Source of the DNA: Paenibacillus harenae
GTDB lineage: Bacteria; Bacillota; Bacilli; Paenibacillales; Paenibacillaceae
Assembly (NCBI RefSeq): GCF_030812415.1
Contig: NZ_JAUSST010000001.1
Location: 806,001-870,000 of the forward strand
Direction: 5' to 3'
Length of the DNA: 64,000 bases
The notes under the pieces were generated by a model. That model ran no database searches and was not told the origin of the DNA. It worked only from the letters and a program-made list of their open reading frames with translations. The position numbers were made by a program, and so were the translations under genes. Within the stretch, counting starts at the first letter, position 1; the number at the start of each line of letters is the position of its first letter. Positions 42,367 through 50,842 of this stretch are shown here, one piece after another.

Positions 42367-43305
42367 TTAATAGTTGACCCAACGCTTCTGCGCCGCCCAT
42401 TGACCGAACGTAATGAGCAGGACGAACACGAACAGCACGACGGCAATGGATGAGGCGTAGCCGACCTTAAGGTTAACGAATGCCGTATCGTACAAATACC
42501 AAACCATAAGCGATGTCGATCCGATCGGACCTCCCTGAGTCATGACCGCGATAATGTCGAACACCTTGAACGTCGATATAACGCCCGTGACGAGCAGGAA
42601 AAACGATGTCGGTGATAGCAGAGGGAACGTAATGCGCTTGAACTTGACCCAGCCGTTCGCGCCGTCAATATCCGCCGCCTCGTACAGATCCTTAGGAATG
42701 GACTGCAGCCCCGCGATATAAATAATCATGTTAAAGCCGATCGACGTCCAGATCACAATCATCATGATCGATATAAGCGCGTAATTCGGATCGGCGATCC
42801 ACATGGGCGGATTGTCGATGCCTACCGCTCTAAGCACTTGGTTAATCGGTCCGTAGGAGGGCTGGAACAGCACCTGCCATACGACCGCCACCGCGACGAT
42901 GCTCGATATATAGGGCATGAAATAAGCGACCTTGAAGTAACCTTTCATATAAACGTGACGGTCGAGTATGACGGCCAGCGCCATGGATACGATCATGTAA
43001 ATCGGGACGGCCAGCAGAAACAGAAAGTTGTTGCGGACCGATCGCAGAAACGGCGTATCATGCAGCAGCTTCTCGAAGTTGCCGAACCCGACCCAGTCAA
43101 TGCCGTTCCAGCCTTGCACGAAATTCCAATCCGCGAAGCTGAGCACGAGCGTCGCTATGATCGGGATTAATACGAGAACCGTTACTCCGAGCAGCATCGG
43201 ACTGACGAACAGCCAGCCGGCGAGCGTCTCGCCGCTATGCAGCGAACGCAGCTTCCTCGACTTACCGGGGACGCTATTTCCAATCGCTCCTGTTGATGTT
43301 TCCAT
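42367..43305 (-). CDS. Sugar ABC permease (LplB/MalF type)
   Basis: A 312-residue permease with six predicted helices; 'GWLFVSPMLLGVTVLVLIPII' as first helix and EAA loop 'YEAADIDGANGWVKFKRITFP' near 208-228. ATG 43305 has GAGGTG upstream; the GTG at 43314 is not well placed. It has its own promoter (43356-43398) with the same architecture as that of the binding-protein gene. Confidence 0.93.
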   Translation of the reverse strand: METSTGAIGNSVPGKSRKLRSLHSGETLAGWLFVSPMLLGVTVLVLIPIIATLVLSFADWNFVQGWNGIDWVGFGNFEKLLHDTPFLRSVRNNFLFLLAVPIYMIVSMALAVILDRHVYMKGYFKVAYFMPYISSIVAVAVVWQVLFQPSYGPINQVLRAVGIDNPPMWIADPNYALISIMMIVIWTSIGFNMIIYIAGLQSIPKDLYEAADIDGANGWVKFKRITFPLLSPTSFFLLVTGVISTFKVFDIIAVMTQGGPIGSTSLMVWYLYDTAFVNLKVGYASSIAVVLFVFVLLITFGQWAAQKRWVNY

Positions 43306-43355
43306 GATAAGCACCTCGAATTCCTTAAATGAAATAATTACTGTAGTTGTCCTTC

Positions 43356-43398
43356 ATTATAGAGAAATCAGGGCCCTAGACTATGCCGTTATTTTTAC
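43356..43398 (-). promoter_or_regulatory. Regulated promoter of the permease genes
   Basis: GTAAAAATA (43398-43390) lies 33 bases, start to start, before TCTCTATAAT (43365-43356), which carries a perfect -10; no -35 is recognisable. The binding-protein promoter (46778-46736) has the same two elements at the same distance. Confidence 0.65.
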
Positions 43399-43452
43399 TT
43401 TTTCACGATATAAATTGACCACTTTCGGCTTGTCGAACCTAGGTAAAAAGCA

Positions 43453-43488
43453 AAAAAAAGGCTGTACAAGGAATGTCCCCGCACAGCC
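43453..43488 (-). terminator. Terminator after the unknown 547-aa gene
   Basis: GGCTGT/ACAGCC stem (43460-43488) followed in the minus direction by eight T. Confidence 0.85.
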
Positions 43489-43497
43489 CCCTCACCG

Positions 43498-45141
43498 CTA
43501 TATAATAACAATCGGCGAACCGTTGACGGTCCGAACGATTCGTTGCGACTCGTTGCCAAGAGTCATGGCCAACCGATCTCCATCCAGATTCGTGTACTCC
43601 ACGCGAAGAGGCTCATCTTCGCTTGCTGCCCACAGCGGCTTGTTCTCGGCCATAGCCGCGGCAAAGTCCGCCAAGCTGCGAAGCTGCTTGCGCAAGGCTG
43701 CTTTGGCGCTGATCGCCTCTACGACCACACCGCCTGAAGCAAGGCCCGCGCTGGTCAGCTTGATCCGGTCATGCTCTTCTTCGAGCGAGAATCCATGAAG
43801 CATATGCAGAGCAATAAATACGCCTTCCACATAGCCATAGACCGCATTGTCGCCGGGTATCCACTCCCCTCTGGGAAGCACGCCGACAAGCATGTCGCCC
43901 GCCCCTTCAGCGAACGGATAGAGAGCGATTATCGCATTGCGGTGGAACAGTACATGTCCCGTTTCCCCGGCATGACGCGGATCGCCGCCTACGTACCCGT
44001 CTCCCGGCGGAAGGACGTACAGCCGGTTCACCCCTTCGTCTTGGCGCAACGGGAAGTCGATCCCCCAGCGATGCTGTTCGTTGTCGAATTCCTTGACGCG
44101 CTCCCATATTCCGCCCATTGCAAAGCCTTCATCCACGAACAAGCTGCTGTGGATCGGCTGCTCCTCTCCGTCTCCGGCAGGCATGACGATACGCTGGATG
44201 ACTTGCGGCAGCGCCCGATCCAGTGCCGTCTGCCTGGCACTCTCCGGTGCTTGATAGAACAGAAGACCGGCATATTCGACGCGCGGCAAGGCAGACGGCA
44301 AGGAGAAGTCTCCGAATTGAACATAATCGAAGGCGACATTGCCGTCCCTCGGCAAGTCATGTCCTAGGCTTCGCATTCTACCGCCTGTCCATGCTCCCTT
44401 CAAGTAGTAAGTCGCCCGGTAACGCCACAGCTCGTCGAGCAGCGCAGCCAGCTCTAAGCGCATCCCATCGTCGCCCACGCATTCATACGCGCAAGTAAAG
44501 GCTTGAATCCAGTGCCAGAACCAAGGAAGAGCGCCGTATTCCGGCATGCCCAGCGTTCTAACCCGATCCAGCGTCTGCTGCAGATGCAGCCTGCCGGAAG
44601 CGAGCAGTTCCCTATCCTTGAATCGATGTCCGAAGATCAGCTTCGTCGCCGTATATTTCGCCTCGTGATGCCCGAAAGTCGTAAGCGGCGCCCGGTAATA
44701 GGAGCTTCGGAACAAAGCTTCGACCGACTCGTCCAGCAGTTGATTGATAGACGCTGGAAGCTGCGAGCCGAAGCGCTGCTGAAAATAAGCGATCAGCACG
44801 CCCATCAGCTCGGCAGGAAGCGGATTCGGCCTAGCCTCCTCGGGTCTCTCGCCAAGACCAAGCGGCCAATGACCGAACGTAGCGCTTGCTGGATCCTTAT
44901 CCTGAAGATTAACGATTCGGGCAAGCACGCCAACCGCCTTGGCCGTCGCCGCCTCCGGGTCGAGAGCAAGCTCTTCGCACAATGCCGAATCGGATGCGGC
45001 TGCCACTAAGTAGGAAGCATAATACAAATTGTTGCGAATATCATCGTGCCGCCAAAGCCCGCTGCTTTGCAGCGGTTCATTCCATGCGAGACTGGCGAAT
45101 TGCCGTATGACATCCCTTTGCCTGCTTTGCCAGTTGGCCAT
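43498..45141 (-). CDS. Unknown 547-aa protein of the uronate locus
   Basis: A soluble protein with no signal peptide; I do not recognise its family. The first 330 residues are helical with Trp/His/Tyr-rich stretches ('TFGHHEAKYTATKLIFGHRF', 'GALPWFWHWIQAFTCAYE', 'IHSSLFVDEGFAMGGIWE') that look like an alpha/alpha-toroid of a glycoside hydrolase or lyase; the remainder is beta-rich ('GHVLFHRNAIIALYPF', 'NAVYGYVEGVFIALHM'). This resembles the two-domain layout of heparinase-like lyases without their H-N-H-N signature. ATG 45141 has AGGGGGA and AGGA upstream. It lies between binding protein and permeases, so it likely processes the imported glycan. Confidence 0.7.
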   Translation of the reverse strand: MANWQSRQRDVIRQFASLAWNEPLQSSGLWRHDDIRNNLYYASYLVAAASDSALCEELALDPEAATAKAVGVLARIVNLQDKDPASATFGHWPLGLGERPEEARPNPLPAELMGVLIAYFQQRFGSQLPASINQLLDESVEALFRSSYYRAPLTTFGHHEAKYTATKLIFGHRFKDRELLASGRLHLQQTLDRVRTLGMPEYGALPWFWHWIQAFTCAYECVGDDGMRLELAALLDELWRYRATYYLKGAWTGGRMRSLGHDLPRDGNVAFDYVQFGDFSLPSALPRVEYAGLLFYQAPESARQTALDRALPQVIQRIVMPAGDGEEQPIHSSLFVDEGFAMGGIWERVKEFDNEQHRWGIDFPLRQDEGVNRLYVLPPGDGYVGGDPRHAGETGHVLFHRNAIIALYPFAEGAGDMLVGVLPRGEWIPGDNAVYGYVEGVFIALHMLHGFSLEEEHDRIKLTSAGLASGGVVVEAISAKAALRKQLRSLADFAAAMAENKPLWAASEDEPLRVEYTNLDGDRLAMTLGNESQRIVRTVNGSPIVII

Positions 45142-45206
45142 CGTTCCTATTCCCCCTTTTTGCATTCCATTAAGGTATTCATCTTAATCCGATAACATAG
45201 CAAAGC

Positions 45207-45227
45207 GGAGACGGTCATCCCGTCTCC
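45207..45227. other. Stem-loop after the binding-protein gene
   Basis: GGAGACGG and CCGTCTCC with a 5-base loop lie 27 bases after the lipoprotein stop. As in the other transport loci, it may stabilise the binding-protein message. Confidence 0.6.
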
Positions 45228-45253
45228 ACCTTGGTTTTTTCTATTATACTCTA

Positions 45254-46672
45254 TTATTTTTTGTTGGCGGCAATAATTTCGTCGACGCGTTTCTTCGCGT
45301 TCTCCACCGTCGCATCGACATCCTGGTTGCCGAGAATAAGCTTCTCGTATTCCTCGTTGATCGCTTTGTATACTTCGGCTTGATAAGAAGCCGGCGCGAT
45401 AATTTGCGAAGCTTTCGAGCTCACAAGCGTATCTACAAGCGAAGCTTTGTCTACAAGCTCCGGATTTTTTGTTCCGCTAAGAATAATGTCGATAATGCTG
45501 GCGACCTGTTCGCTTTTTACGCCGTTCCATGCCGGAATGTTTTTGCCTTGTACGACTTGACCCTCCGTTGTGTACCAGCGTACGAATTTATACGCTTCTT
45601 CCTTATGCTTAGAGCTGTTGGATACTGCCACGTAGTCGGTCGTAACAGGCGTCAGGCCCCGCTCGTCTCCAGGGTTGTTTTTCGGAAAAGGCGCTACCGC
45701 TACATGGAACGCAAGAGGCACTTTATCCGTTCCGCCGATCTCCGTATTCATCCAAGAACCGATCGTCAGCATGCTTGCCGACTGGTTGAAGAACTGATTG
45801 CGGTATGCCAGCTTCTGCGAAATAATATCCGAGTACGGCACGGAAGACTTGTCTTCCTTCTCCATCTTAACGCGCAGCTCAAGCGTCGCGCGGAAGTTCG
45901 GATCATCGAGATTGGACGTGCCGTCCGCCTTCAGAAACTCCGAGTTTTGCGGCTGATTTTCCAGCTTCAGCTTCAGGAACTCCATCCAGCCGCCGTTCTG
46001 AGGGCCATGGAAGTACGTGCCGTAACGCTTCGTCGCTCCCTCGCCCTTCGTCAGCTTCTTCGCATAATCGGCATACTCGTCCCAAGTCCAGTCGGACGGC
46101 ACGGAAAGTCCCGCCTCATCGAGATGATCCTTGTTAAGCAGGACATACCAAGGGTTGAACTTACCCGGCAGCGCATATACTTTGCCGTCCAGATGCGTGT
46201 CGACTTTATAGTCCTCTTCGACTTTATATCCGTCCTTCGCGATGTACTCGTCGAGCGGAGCCGCCATGCCCAGCACTACCCGCTGCGCGTAAGCGGCAGC
46301 ATCGCTGAACATGAGCACATCAATCTGCTCGGCGGAAGCAGCGGCAAGATCAAGCTTCTTAGTCGCTTCCTGCGTATCGCCCTTCTCGCTCAGTTGCACG
46401 AGCTCGACCGTCACGTTCGGATTGACCTGATTGTACGCATCCAGCGTCTTCTTCCAGTTATACGCTTCCTCCGTACCATACGTGTAGAGGCGCAAATTCA
46501 GCTTCTCCGTCTTGCTGCCTTCGTTGCCGCTATTCGTCGTTTGTTCGCCATTCGAAGCATTGCCCTCGTTCGTGCTGCCCGTCGTGTTCGAGTTGTTCGA
46601 ATTGCCGCAGCCCGCGAGCGCGCCCGCGATCAACACCGTTGCCGCCATTCCCGAAATCCATTTCTTTTTCAT
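45254..46672 (-). CDS. Sugar ABC transporter binding lipoprotein
   Basis: A 472-residue extracellular binding protein. Signal peptide with lipobox L-A-G-C (Cys22), then a 30-residue Asn/Ser/Thr/Gly linker, then a two-lobe type-I binding fold ('LNLRLYTYGTEEAYNWKKTL', 'VPLAFHVAVAPFPKNN'). RBS GGAGGGG. It heads the uronate locus; ligand inferred to be a uronic-acid oligosaccharide from GH88 and the lyase. Confidence 0.9.
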   Translation of the reverse strand: MKKKWISGMAATVLIAGALAGCGNSNNSNTTGSTNEGNASNGEQTTNSGNEGSKTEKLNLRLYTYGTEEAYNWKKTLDAYNQVNPNVTVELVQLSEKGDTQEATKKLDLAAASAEQIDVLMFSDAAAYAQRVVLGMAAPLDEYIAKDGYKVEEDYKVDTHLDGKVYALPGKFNPWYVLLNKDHLDEAGLSVPSDWTWDEYADYAKKLTKGEGATKRYGTYFHGPQNGGWMEFLKLKLENQPQNSEFLKADGTSNLDDPNFRATLELRVKMEKEDKSSVPYSDIISQKLAYRNQFFNQSASMLTIGSWMNTEIGGTDKVPLAFHVAVAPFPKNNPGDERGLTPVTTDYVAVSNSSKHKEEAYKFVRWYTTEGQVVQGKNIPAWNGVKSEQVASIIDIILSGTKNPELVDKASLVDTLVSSKASQIIAPASYQAEVYKAINEEYEKLILGNQDVDATVENAKKRVDEIIAANKK

Positions 46673-46735
46673 CTCTGTTGCCCCTCCTTGAATTTTGAAT
46701 GGTTATCTACTCGTGTTTCGGACTTGATAGTTTTC

Positions 46736-46778
46736 ATTATAGAGACCATCCAAACCGTTAGGATGAAACTATCTTTAC
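46736..46778 (-). promoter_or_regulatory. Regulated promoter of the binding-protein gene
   Basis: GTAAAGATA (46778-46770) and TCTCTATAAT (46745-46736), start to start 33 bases, as at 43398-43356. AAAAAGT occurs once in the first element and again 20 bases further upstream, which would suit a dimeric AraC-type regulator. Confidence 0.65.
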
Positions 46779-46832
46779 TTTTTTGCAACGAATTCGACTT
46801 TTTCGCAGCGCTTCCACGACTTTTGGTTGAAT

Positions 46833-46881
46833 AAGGCGCATAAAATATTTTATTGCGCCTTTACTGCATACGATTTATACT
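46833..46881 (+). promoter_or_regulatory. Promoter with palindrome before the drrA-like gene
   Basis: AAGGCGCA (46833-46840) and TGCGCCTT (46854-46861) flank TAAAATATTTTA. The right arm overlaps a -35 TTGCGC (46853-46858), with TATACT (46876-46881) 17 bases on. A regulator bound there would block the promoter; the nearby TetR is a candidate. Confidence 0.55.
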
Positions 46882-46927
46882 GTTTATGTAATACGCAATT
46901 AAGTACTTTAGCAAAGGGAGTGCGTTT

Positions 46928-47815
46928 ATGACTGAATTAGCCGTACAAGTAATGGCATTGCGCAAAGCCTACGGCAAGCAGGTTGTTCTTGACGGAATCG
47001 AACTTGCCGTACCAGCCGGATCGATCTTTGCCTTGCTTGGCCCTAACGGGGCAGGCAAAACGACGCTTATCCACATCTTAACGACGCTTGTTGCAGCAGA
47101 CGAAGGTGTCGCGCGCGTATTCGGATGCGATGTTGCAAGCGAGAAAAATGCCGTCAAGAGCGCGATTAGCCTTACAGGACAATTCGCGGCTGTCGACGAA
47201 ATGCTCACCGGCGAGGAAAATTTGCGCATGATCGGCAGGCTCTCGGGGCTTTCTCCTTCGCAATCCCGCGCCAGGGCGGCCGAGCTTCTTACCGGCTTCG
47301 ATCTGACCGCGGCAGCGGGCAAGCGCGTCAAAACCTATTCCGGCGGCATGCGGCGCCGGCTTGATCTGGCCATCAGTCTCGTCGTCGACCGCCCCATACT
47401 GTTCCTGGATGAGCCGACTACAGGTCTGGATACGGCCAGCCGCCGCGCCTTATGGGACATTATCCTATCGCTTAAGCAACGCGGAGTTACGATCTTTCTC
47501 ACTACGCAATACTTGGAAGAAGCAGACCAGTTGGCGGATACAGCGGCCGTCATATCCGGAGGTCGCATCGTTGCGACCGGCACGCCCGGGGAATTGAAAT
47601 CGCGAATCGGCACCGAAGTGCTGGAACTGCGCGACGAGAACGACGGATTGATCCGTCTTATTGCCACGGACGGCACTCTCCAGGATTTAAGGCAGATTAT
47701 GAACGACTTGTCTCTATCGTTTCCCGGCAATACAAAGCTAAGCTTGCGCAAGCCGAGCATGGACGACGTGTTCCTTGCGCTCACAGCTCCCGAGTTGGAG
47801 GTGGCGGCGCCATGA
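46928..47815 (+). CDS. DrrA-like ABC exporter ATP-binding protein
   Basis: A 295-residue ATPase: Walker A 'GPNGAGKTT' near 39, Q-loop 'LTGQFAAVDEMLTGEENL', signature 'YSGGMRRRLDL', Walker B 'LFLDEPTTGLD', and the DrrA-type C-terminal tail ('LRKPSMDDVFLALT'). Members power export of daunorubicin-like drugs or lipids. AAAGGGAG precedes the ATG; the stop overlaps the permease start by 4 bases. Confidence 0.92.
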   Translation: MTELAVQVMALRKAYGKQVVLDGIELAVPAGSIFALLGPNGAGKTTLIHILTTLVAADEGVARVFGCDVASEKNAVKSAISLTGQFAAVDEMLTGEENLRMIGRLSGLSPSQSRARAAELLTGFDLTAAAGKRVKTYSGGMRRRLDLAISLVVDRPILFLDEPTTGLDTASRRALWDIILSLKQRGVTIFLTTQYLEEADQLADTAAVISGGRIVATGTPGELKSRIGTEVLELRDENDGLIRLIATDGTLQDLRQIMNDLSLSFPGNTKLSLRKPSMDDVFLALTAPELEVAAP

Positions 47816-48600
47816 CAACGCCTTACAAAGCCGTTCAATCCGTATCGTTCCTCACTACGAACGCCGTCTTCATCGGCCGAAGCATCCGGCTTAGCCTGCG
47901 CAACGTCGAAGCGCTGCTTATGGCCGTCATCCTGCCAGTCATGCTCATGCTGTTATTCACCTACGTATTCGGCGGCGCGATCGATACGACGGGCAATTAT
48001 GTCAACTATGTCGTTCCCGGCATCATTCTGTTATGCGCCGGCTTCGGATCATCCTCTACGGCAGTCAATGTAGCGGAAGACATGACAAACGGAATTATTG
48101 ACCGATTCCGGACAATGCCGATTACGAGTATCAGCGTTATAACCGGCCATGTCGTGGCAAGCGTTGCCCGCAACCTTCTGGCAACCGGCATCGTCATTGG
48201 CGTCGCCTATCTCGTAGGCTTTCGTCCGACAGGCAGCGTAATGGATTGGCTCGGAGCATTAGGCGTTATCACCTTGTTCATCCTCGCCTTCACTTGGCTC
48301 TTCGCAGCGATCGGGCTGGCCAGCGGCAATCCTTCCGCCGCGAGCGGATATGGCTTTGCCCTGCTTTTCCTCCCCTATATTTCCAGCGCTTTCGTTCCAA
48401 CGGACACGATGCCGACGTGGCTGCGGGGCGTTGCCGACAACCAGCCGATCACGCCCGTCATCGAGACGATTCGCGGGCTTCTCACCGGCACGCCGATCGA
48501 TAACAGCGCTTGGCTTGCTGCCGGCTGGTGCGTGCTCCTTCTATTGATTGCTATCGGCTGGAGCATCTGGACTTTCCGCAGGAAAGCCGCGCGCAGATAG
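47812..48600 (+). CDS. DrrB-like ABC-2 exporter permease
   Basis: A 262-residue ABC-2 membrane protein with six predicted helices; 'AVILPVMLMLLFTYVFGGAI' and 'DMTNGIIDRFRTMPI' are typical of DrrB. It couples to the preceding ATPase (ATGA overlap, GGAGGTGG upstream). It is convergent with a TetR gene, which may be the regulator of this drug-exporter pair. Confidence 0.92.
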   Translation: MTTPYKAVQSVSFLTTNAVFIGRSIRLSLRNVEALLMAVILPVMLMLLFTYVFGGAIDTTGNYVNYVVPGIILLCAGFGSSSTAVNVAEDMTNGIIDRFRTMPITSISVITGHVVASVARNLLATGIVIGVAYLVGFRPTGSVMDWLGALGVITLFILAFTWLFAAIGLASGNPSAASGYGFALLFLPYISSAFVPTDTMPTWLRGVADNQPITPVIETIRGLLTGTPIDNSAWLAAGWCVLLLLIAIGWSIWTFRRKAARR

Positions 48601-48615
48601 ATTCATAACTCAAGA

Positions 48616-48655
48616 AGGGGATGTCCCAAAAGCCGCTGGCTTAAGGACATCCCCT
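48616..48655. terminator. Putative terminator after the exporter genes
   Basis: AGGGGATGTCC and GGACATCCCCT form an 11-base stem; T-run is lacking. Confidence 0.6.
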
Positions 48656-48682
48656 ATGTGCGTAAGCAGCTAACCTCTGACT

Positions 48683-48872
48683 GCTATGCTGGATATTTGC
48701 AGTAACTTGGGGCGGAATGAATGGTGGGGGAGCTATGTTGGATTTTCGCAGTAACTTTGAGCGTTTGACGGCATTTTGCGTGCAAAACAGAGGTCAATGT
48801 TGCGAATATCCAATATAGCTCTCGATATGGAGCGAAACAACTTAAAGTTACTGCAATGATCCAGTATAGCTG
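48683..48872. repeat. Imperfect inverted/direct repeat cluster
   Basis: Two direct units (48683-48709 and 48732-48758) share GCTATG-x-TGGAT and GCAGTAACTT, and two inverted units (48801-48820, 48843-48872) read AGCTATA-x-TGGAT and GCAGTAACTT on the other strand. The pair 48732/48872 forms a long imperfect inverted repeat. No coding potential. Confidence 0.6.
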
Positions 48873-48907
48873 TGAGCTTAACACTTTTAAGACAGCCTCT
48901 TCTTGCT

Positions 48908-49714
48908 TCAATTTTTACAATTCTGCCGATCAAGATAAGCCGCAATACCGTCAAGAATGCGCTCGAGGCCAAAGTCGAAGTCGTCGTCGATCGTGCCGCA
49001 GTCTTCTACGCTCTCCCCTGTATATACGCCTGAAGCAACGACCCCCGACAAGTACGGGAACCGTTCAGGCGTTACAAGTTGCTTGAGCGCAGATGTGTAG
49101 GCCAACCCGCTGAAGGCTTCATGACTCGCGCCCGTCCCAACGATCCGGTCCATATCCCGCTGTAGAATGCCCGACGATCTGGCATAGCCGCTAAGCAGCA
49201 ATATAACCGACATCTTCTCGGGGTCGCTCAGCGGAAAATCCCGCATCGATCGCAGCATCCAATCTACGAATCGTAGTTGGTTTGGCGTCATTGGCACTCC
49301 CATGATCGGAATATCAGTGAACCACGGATGCTCCCTATACACGCGCATGATTGCACGAACGAATTGACGCATGCTTTCTCGCCAGTTCTCCCCTTCCTCC
49401 TCTGCGGGTATCGCCATATTGCTCGCTGCTTCCTGCATCAGAATCAGCAAATCCTCTTTGGCGGTAATATACCGGTACAGCGACATCGTGGAGAAACCCA
49501 AAGCTTCGGCAACTCGGCTCATAGATAGGGCCGACAATCCATCCTTATCCGCGATTTCAATAGCCGTATCGACGATCTGCTTAATGTTAAGCTCGCCCTT
49601 GGGCCCTCTCTTCTGCCGCTTGACATAACCCCAGCTTAGCTTCACGCCATGAGGCAATGTATGTATGGCCTCATTCTCGTTATCCCATTGATCGTCCTTA
49701 CTCATGCGTCTCAT
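48908..49714 (-). CDS. TetR-family regulator
   Basis: A 268-residue TetR/AcrR protein with a 30-residue N-terminal extension. The HTH is 'SMSRVAEALGFSTMSLYRYITAKEDLL' near 61-88; a TetR_C-type ligand domain follows. GGGGGA lies 3 bases before ATG 49714 and 12 before an ATG at 49705, so the start is uncertain. Convergent with the DrrAB-like pair, which it may repress. Confidence 0.88.
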   Translation of the reverse strand: MRRMSKDDQWDNENEAIHTLPHGVKLSWGYVKRQKRGPKGELNIKQIVDTAIEIADKDGLSALSMSRVAEALGFSTMSLYRYITAKEDLLILMQEAASNMAIPAEEEGENWRESMRQFVRAIMRVYREHPWFTDIPIMGVPMTPNQLRFVDWMLRSMRDFPLSDPEKMSVILLLSGYARSSGILQRDMDRIVGTGASHEAFSGLAYTSALKQLVTPERFPYLSGVVASGVYTGESVEDCGTIDDDFDFGLERILDGIAAYLDRQNCKN

Positions 49715-49906
49715 ATTCCCCCAGCGTCGTTCGCGTTATGTCAACTATCCGTGCTGCAAACTGAAGCGCACGTATAAATGGCGTATATCATATACAGTAT
49801 AGCACAACCTTCAGGTTCTAAAAACCGCATGCATTCGATTCTCAATAACATGTAATATTATCTGACATCAATCTAGCAAGCTCTACTTTTTTCTGCTAAA
49901 ATCATG

Positions 49907-49935
49907 TTAGATTGTCGCTCCGCATACTTTATAAT
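49907..49935 (+). promoter_or_regulatory. Promoter of the amino acid ABC operon
   Basis: TTAGAT (49907-49912) and a perfect TATAAT (49930-49935), spacer 17. Confidence 0.6.
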
Positions 49936-49976
49936 GCAGCAATCGAGCAAAATGATAACTTTTGGGAGAGTGGACC

Positions 49977-50762
49977 ATGGGGAAAAGAACGGTAGCTTTA
50001 CTCGCTGTATGCTTCGTCTCGATTATGGCAGGTTGCAGCCCCGGCAGCGCCGGAAAAACCTACAAAATCGCAACGGATGCCGCTTATGCGCCAATGGAGT
50101 ACATGGACAAGGATAAAATAACCGGCTTTGACATCGATTTCCTCGAGGCAGTCATGAAGGAAGCGGATCTGACGTATAAGGTCGAGCATATCGGCTGGGA
50201 TCCCATGCTTACCGAAGTACAGAGCGGCGACAACTTCGCCGCAGGCATATCAAGCATCTCGATAACAGACGAGCGAAAGCAATCGTATGACTACTCCATC
50301 CCTTACTTCGAATCTACGAACATGATAATGGTCAAGGAAGACAGCCCCGTTCAAGGCGCTGTGGATCTGAAAGACAAGAAAGTAGCCGTGCAATCGTCGA
50401 CGACCGCGGAGACGTTAATGGTAGGCATCATGGGCGGCGACAATCCGGATCTGAAGCGGTTCGACAGCAATGCGGTTGCCTTGTTGGAGCTGGATACCGG
50501 CGGCGTTGACGCGGTTGTAGCCGATATCGCCATCGTTCGCGAGTATTTGAAAAATAATCCGGACAAAAAGTTCAAGGGCATTCTGGATCCCGAGCAGTTC
50601 GCGCCGGAGTTCTACGGTATTCTTCTTCCGAAGGGAAGCGAGCTGAAAGCAAAGCTCGATCCGGCTATCAAGGCGATACTGGAGAATGGGACGTATACCG
50701 AGATTTATCAAAAGTGGTTCGGCGAAGAGCCGAATATCGAAAATGTGCTGAATGCAAAATGA
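49977..50762 (+). CDS. Polar amino acid ABC transporter binding lipoprotein
   Basis: A 261-residue family-3 binding protein. Lipobox M-A-G-C (Cys18), then 'YKIATDAAYAPMEYMDKD', 'GFDIDFLEAV', 'ISITDERKQSYDYSIPYF' and 'GGVDAVVADIAIV' typical of glutamine/arginine/cystine binders. ATG 49977 has GGGAGAG upstream. The ligand cannot be fixed. A GGCATGCG/CGCATGCC hairpin (50768-50797) separates it from the permease gene. Confidence 0.92.
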   Translation: MGKRTVALLAVCFVSIMAGCSPGSAGKTYKIATDAAYAPMEYMDKDKITGFDIDFLEAVMKEADLTYKVEHIGWDPMLTEVQSGDNFAAGISSISITDERKQSYDYSIPYFESTNMIMVKEDSPVQGAVDLKDKKVAVQSSTTAETLMVGIMGGDNPDLKRFDSNAVALLELDTGGVDAVVADIAIVREYLKNNPDKKFKGILDPEQFAPEFYGILLPKGSELKAKLDPAIKAILENGTYTEIYQKWFGEEPNIENVLNAK

Positions 50763-50842
50763 TAGCGGGCATGCGTAAACGGAATGTTGCGCATGCCTCT
50801 TTTGCAATACCTGGCATTCATACATGATGAGGAGGGCGTCAC

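Noticed and set aside
45380..46834. 484-codon plus-strand frame over the binding-protein gene
   Set aside because: Arg/Ile/Leu-biased shadow of a lipoprotein gene that has signal peptide, lipobox and RBS.
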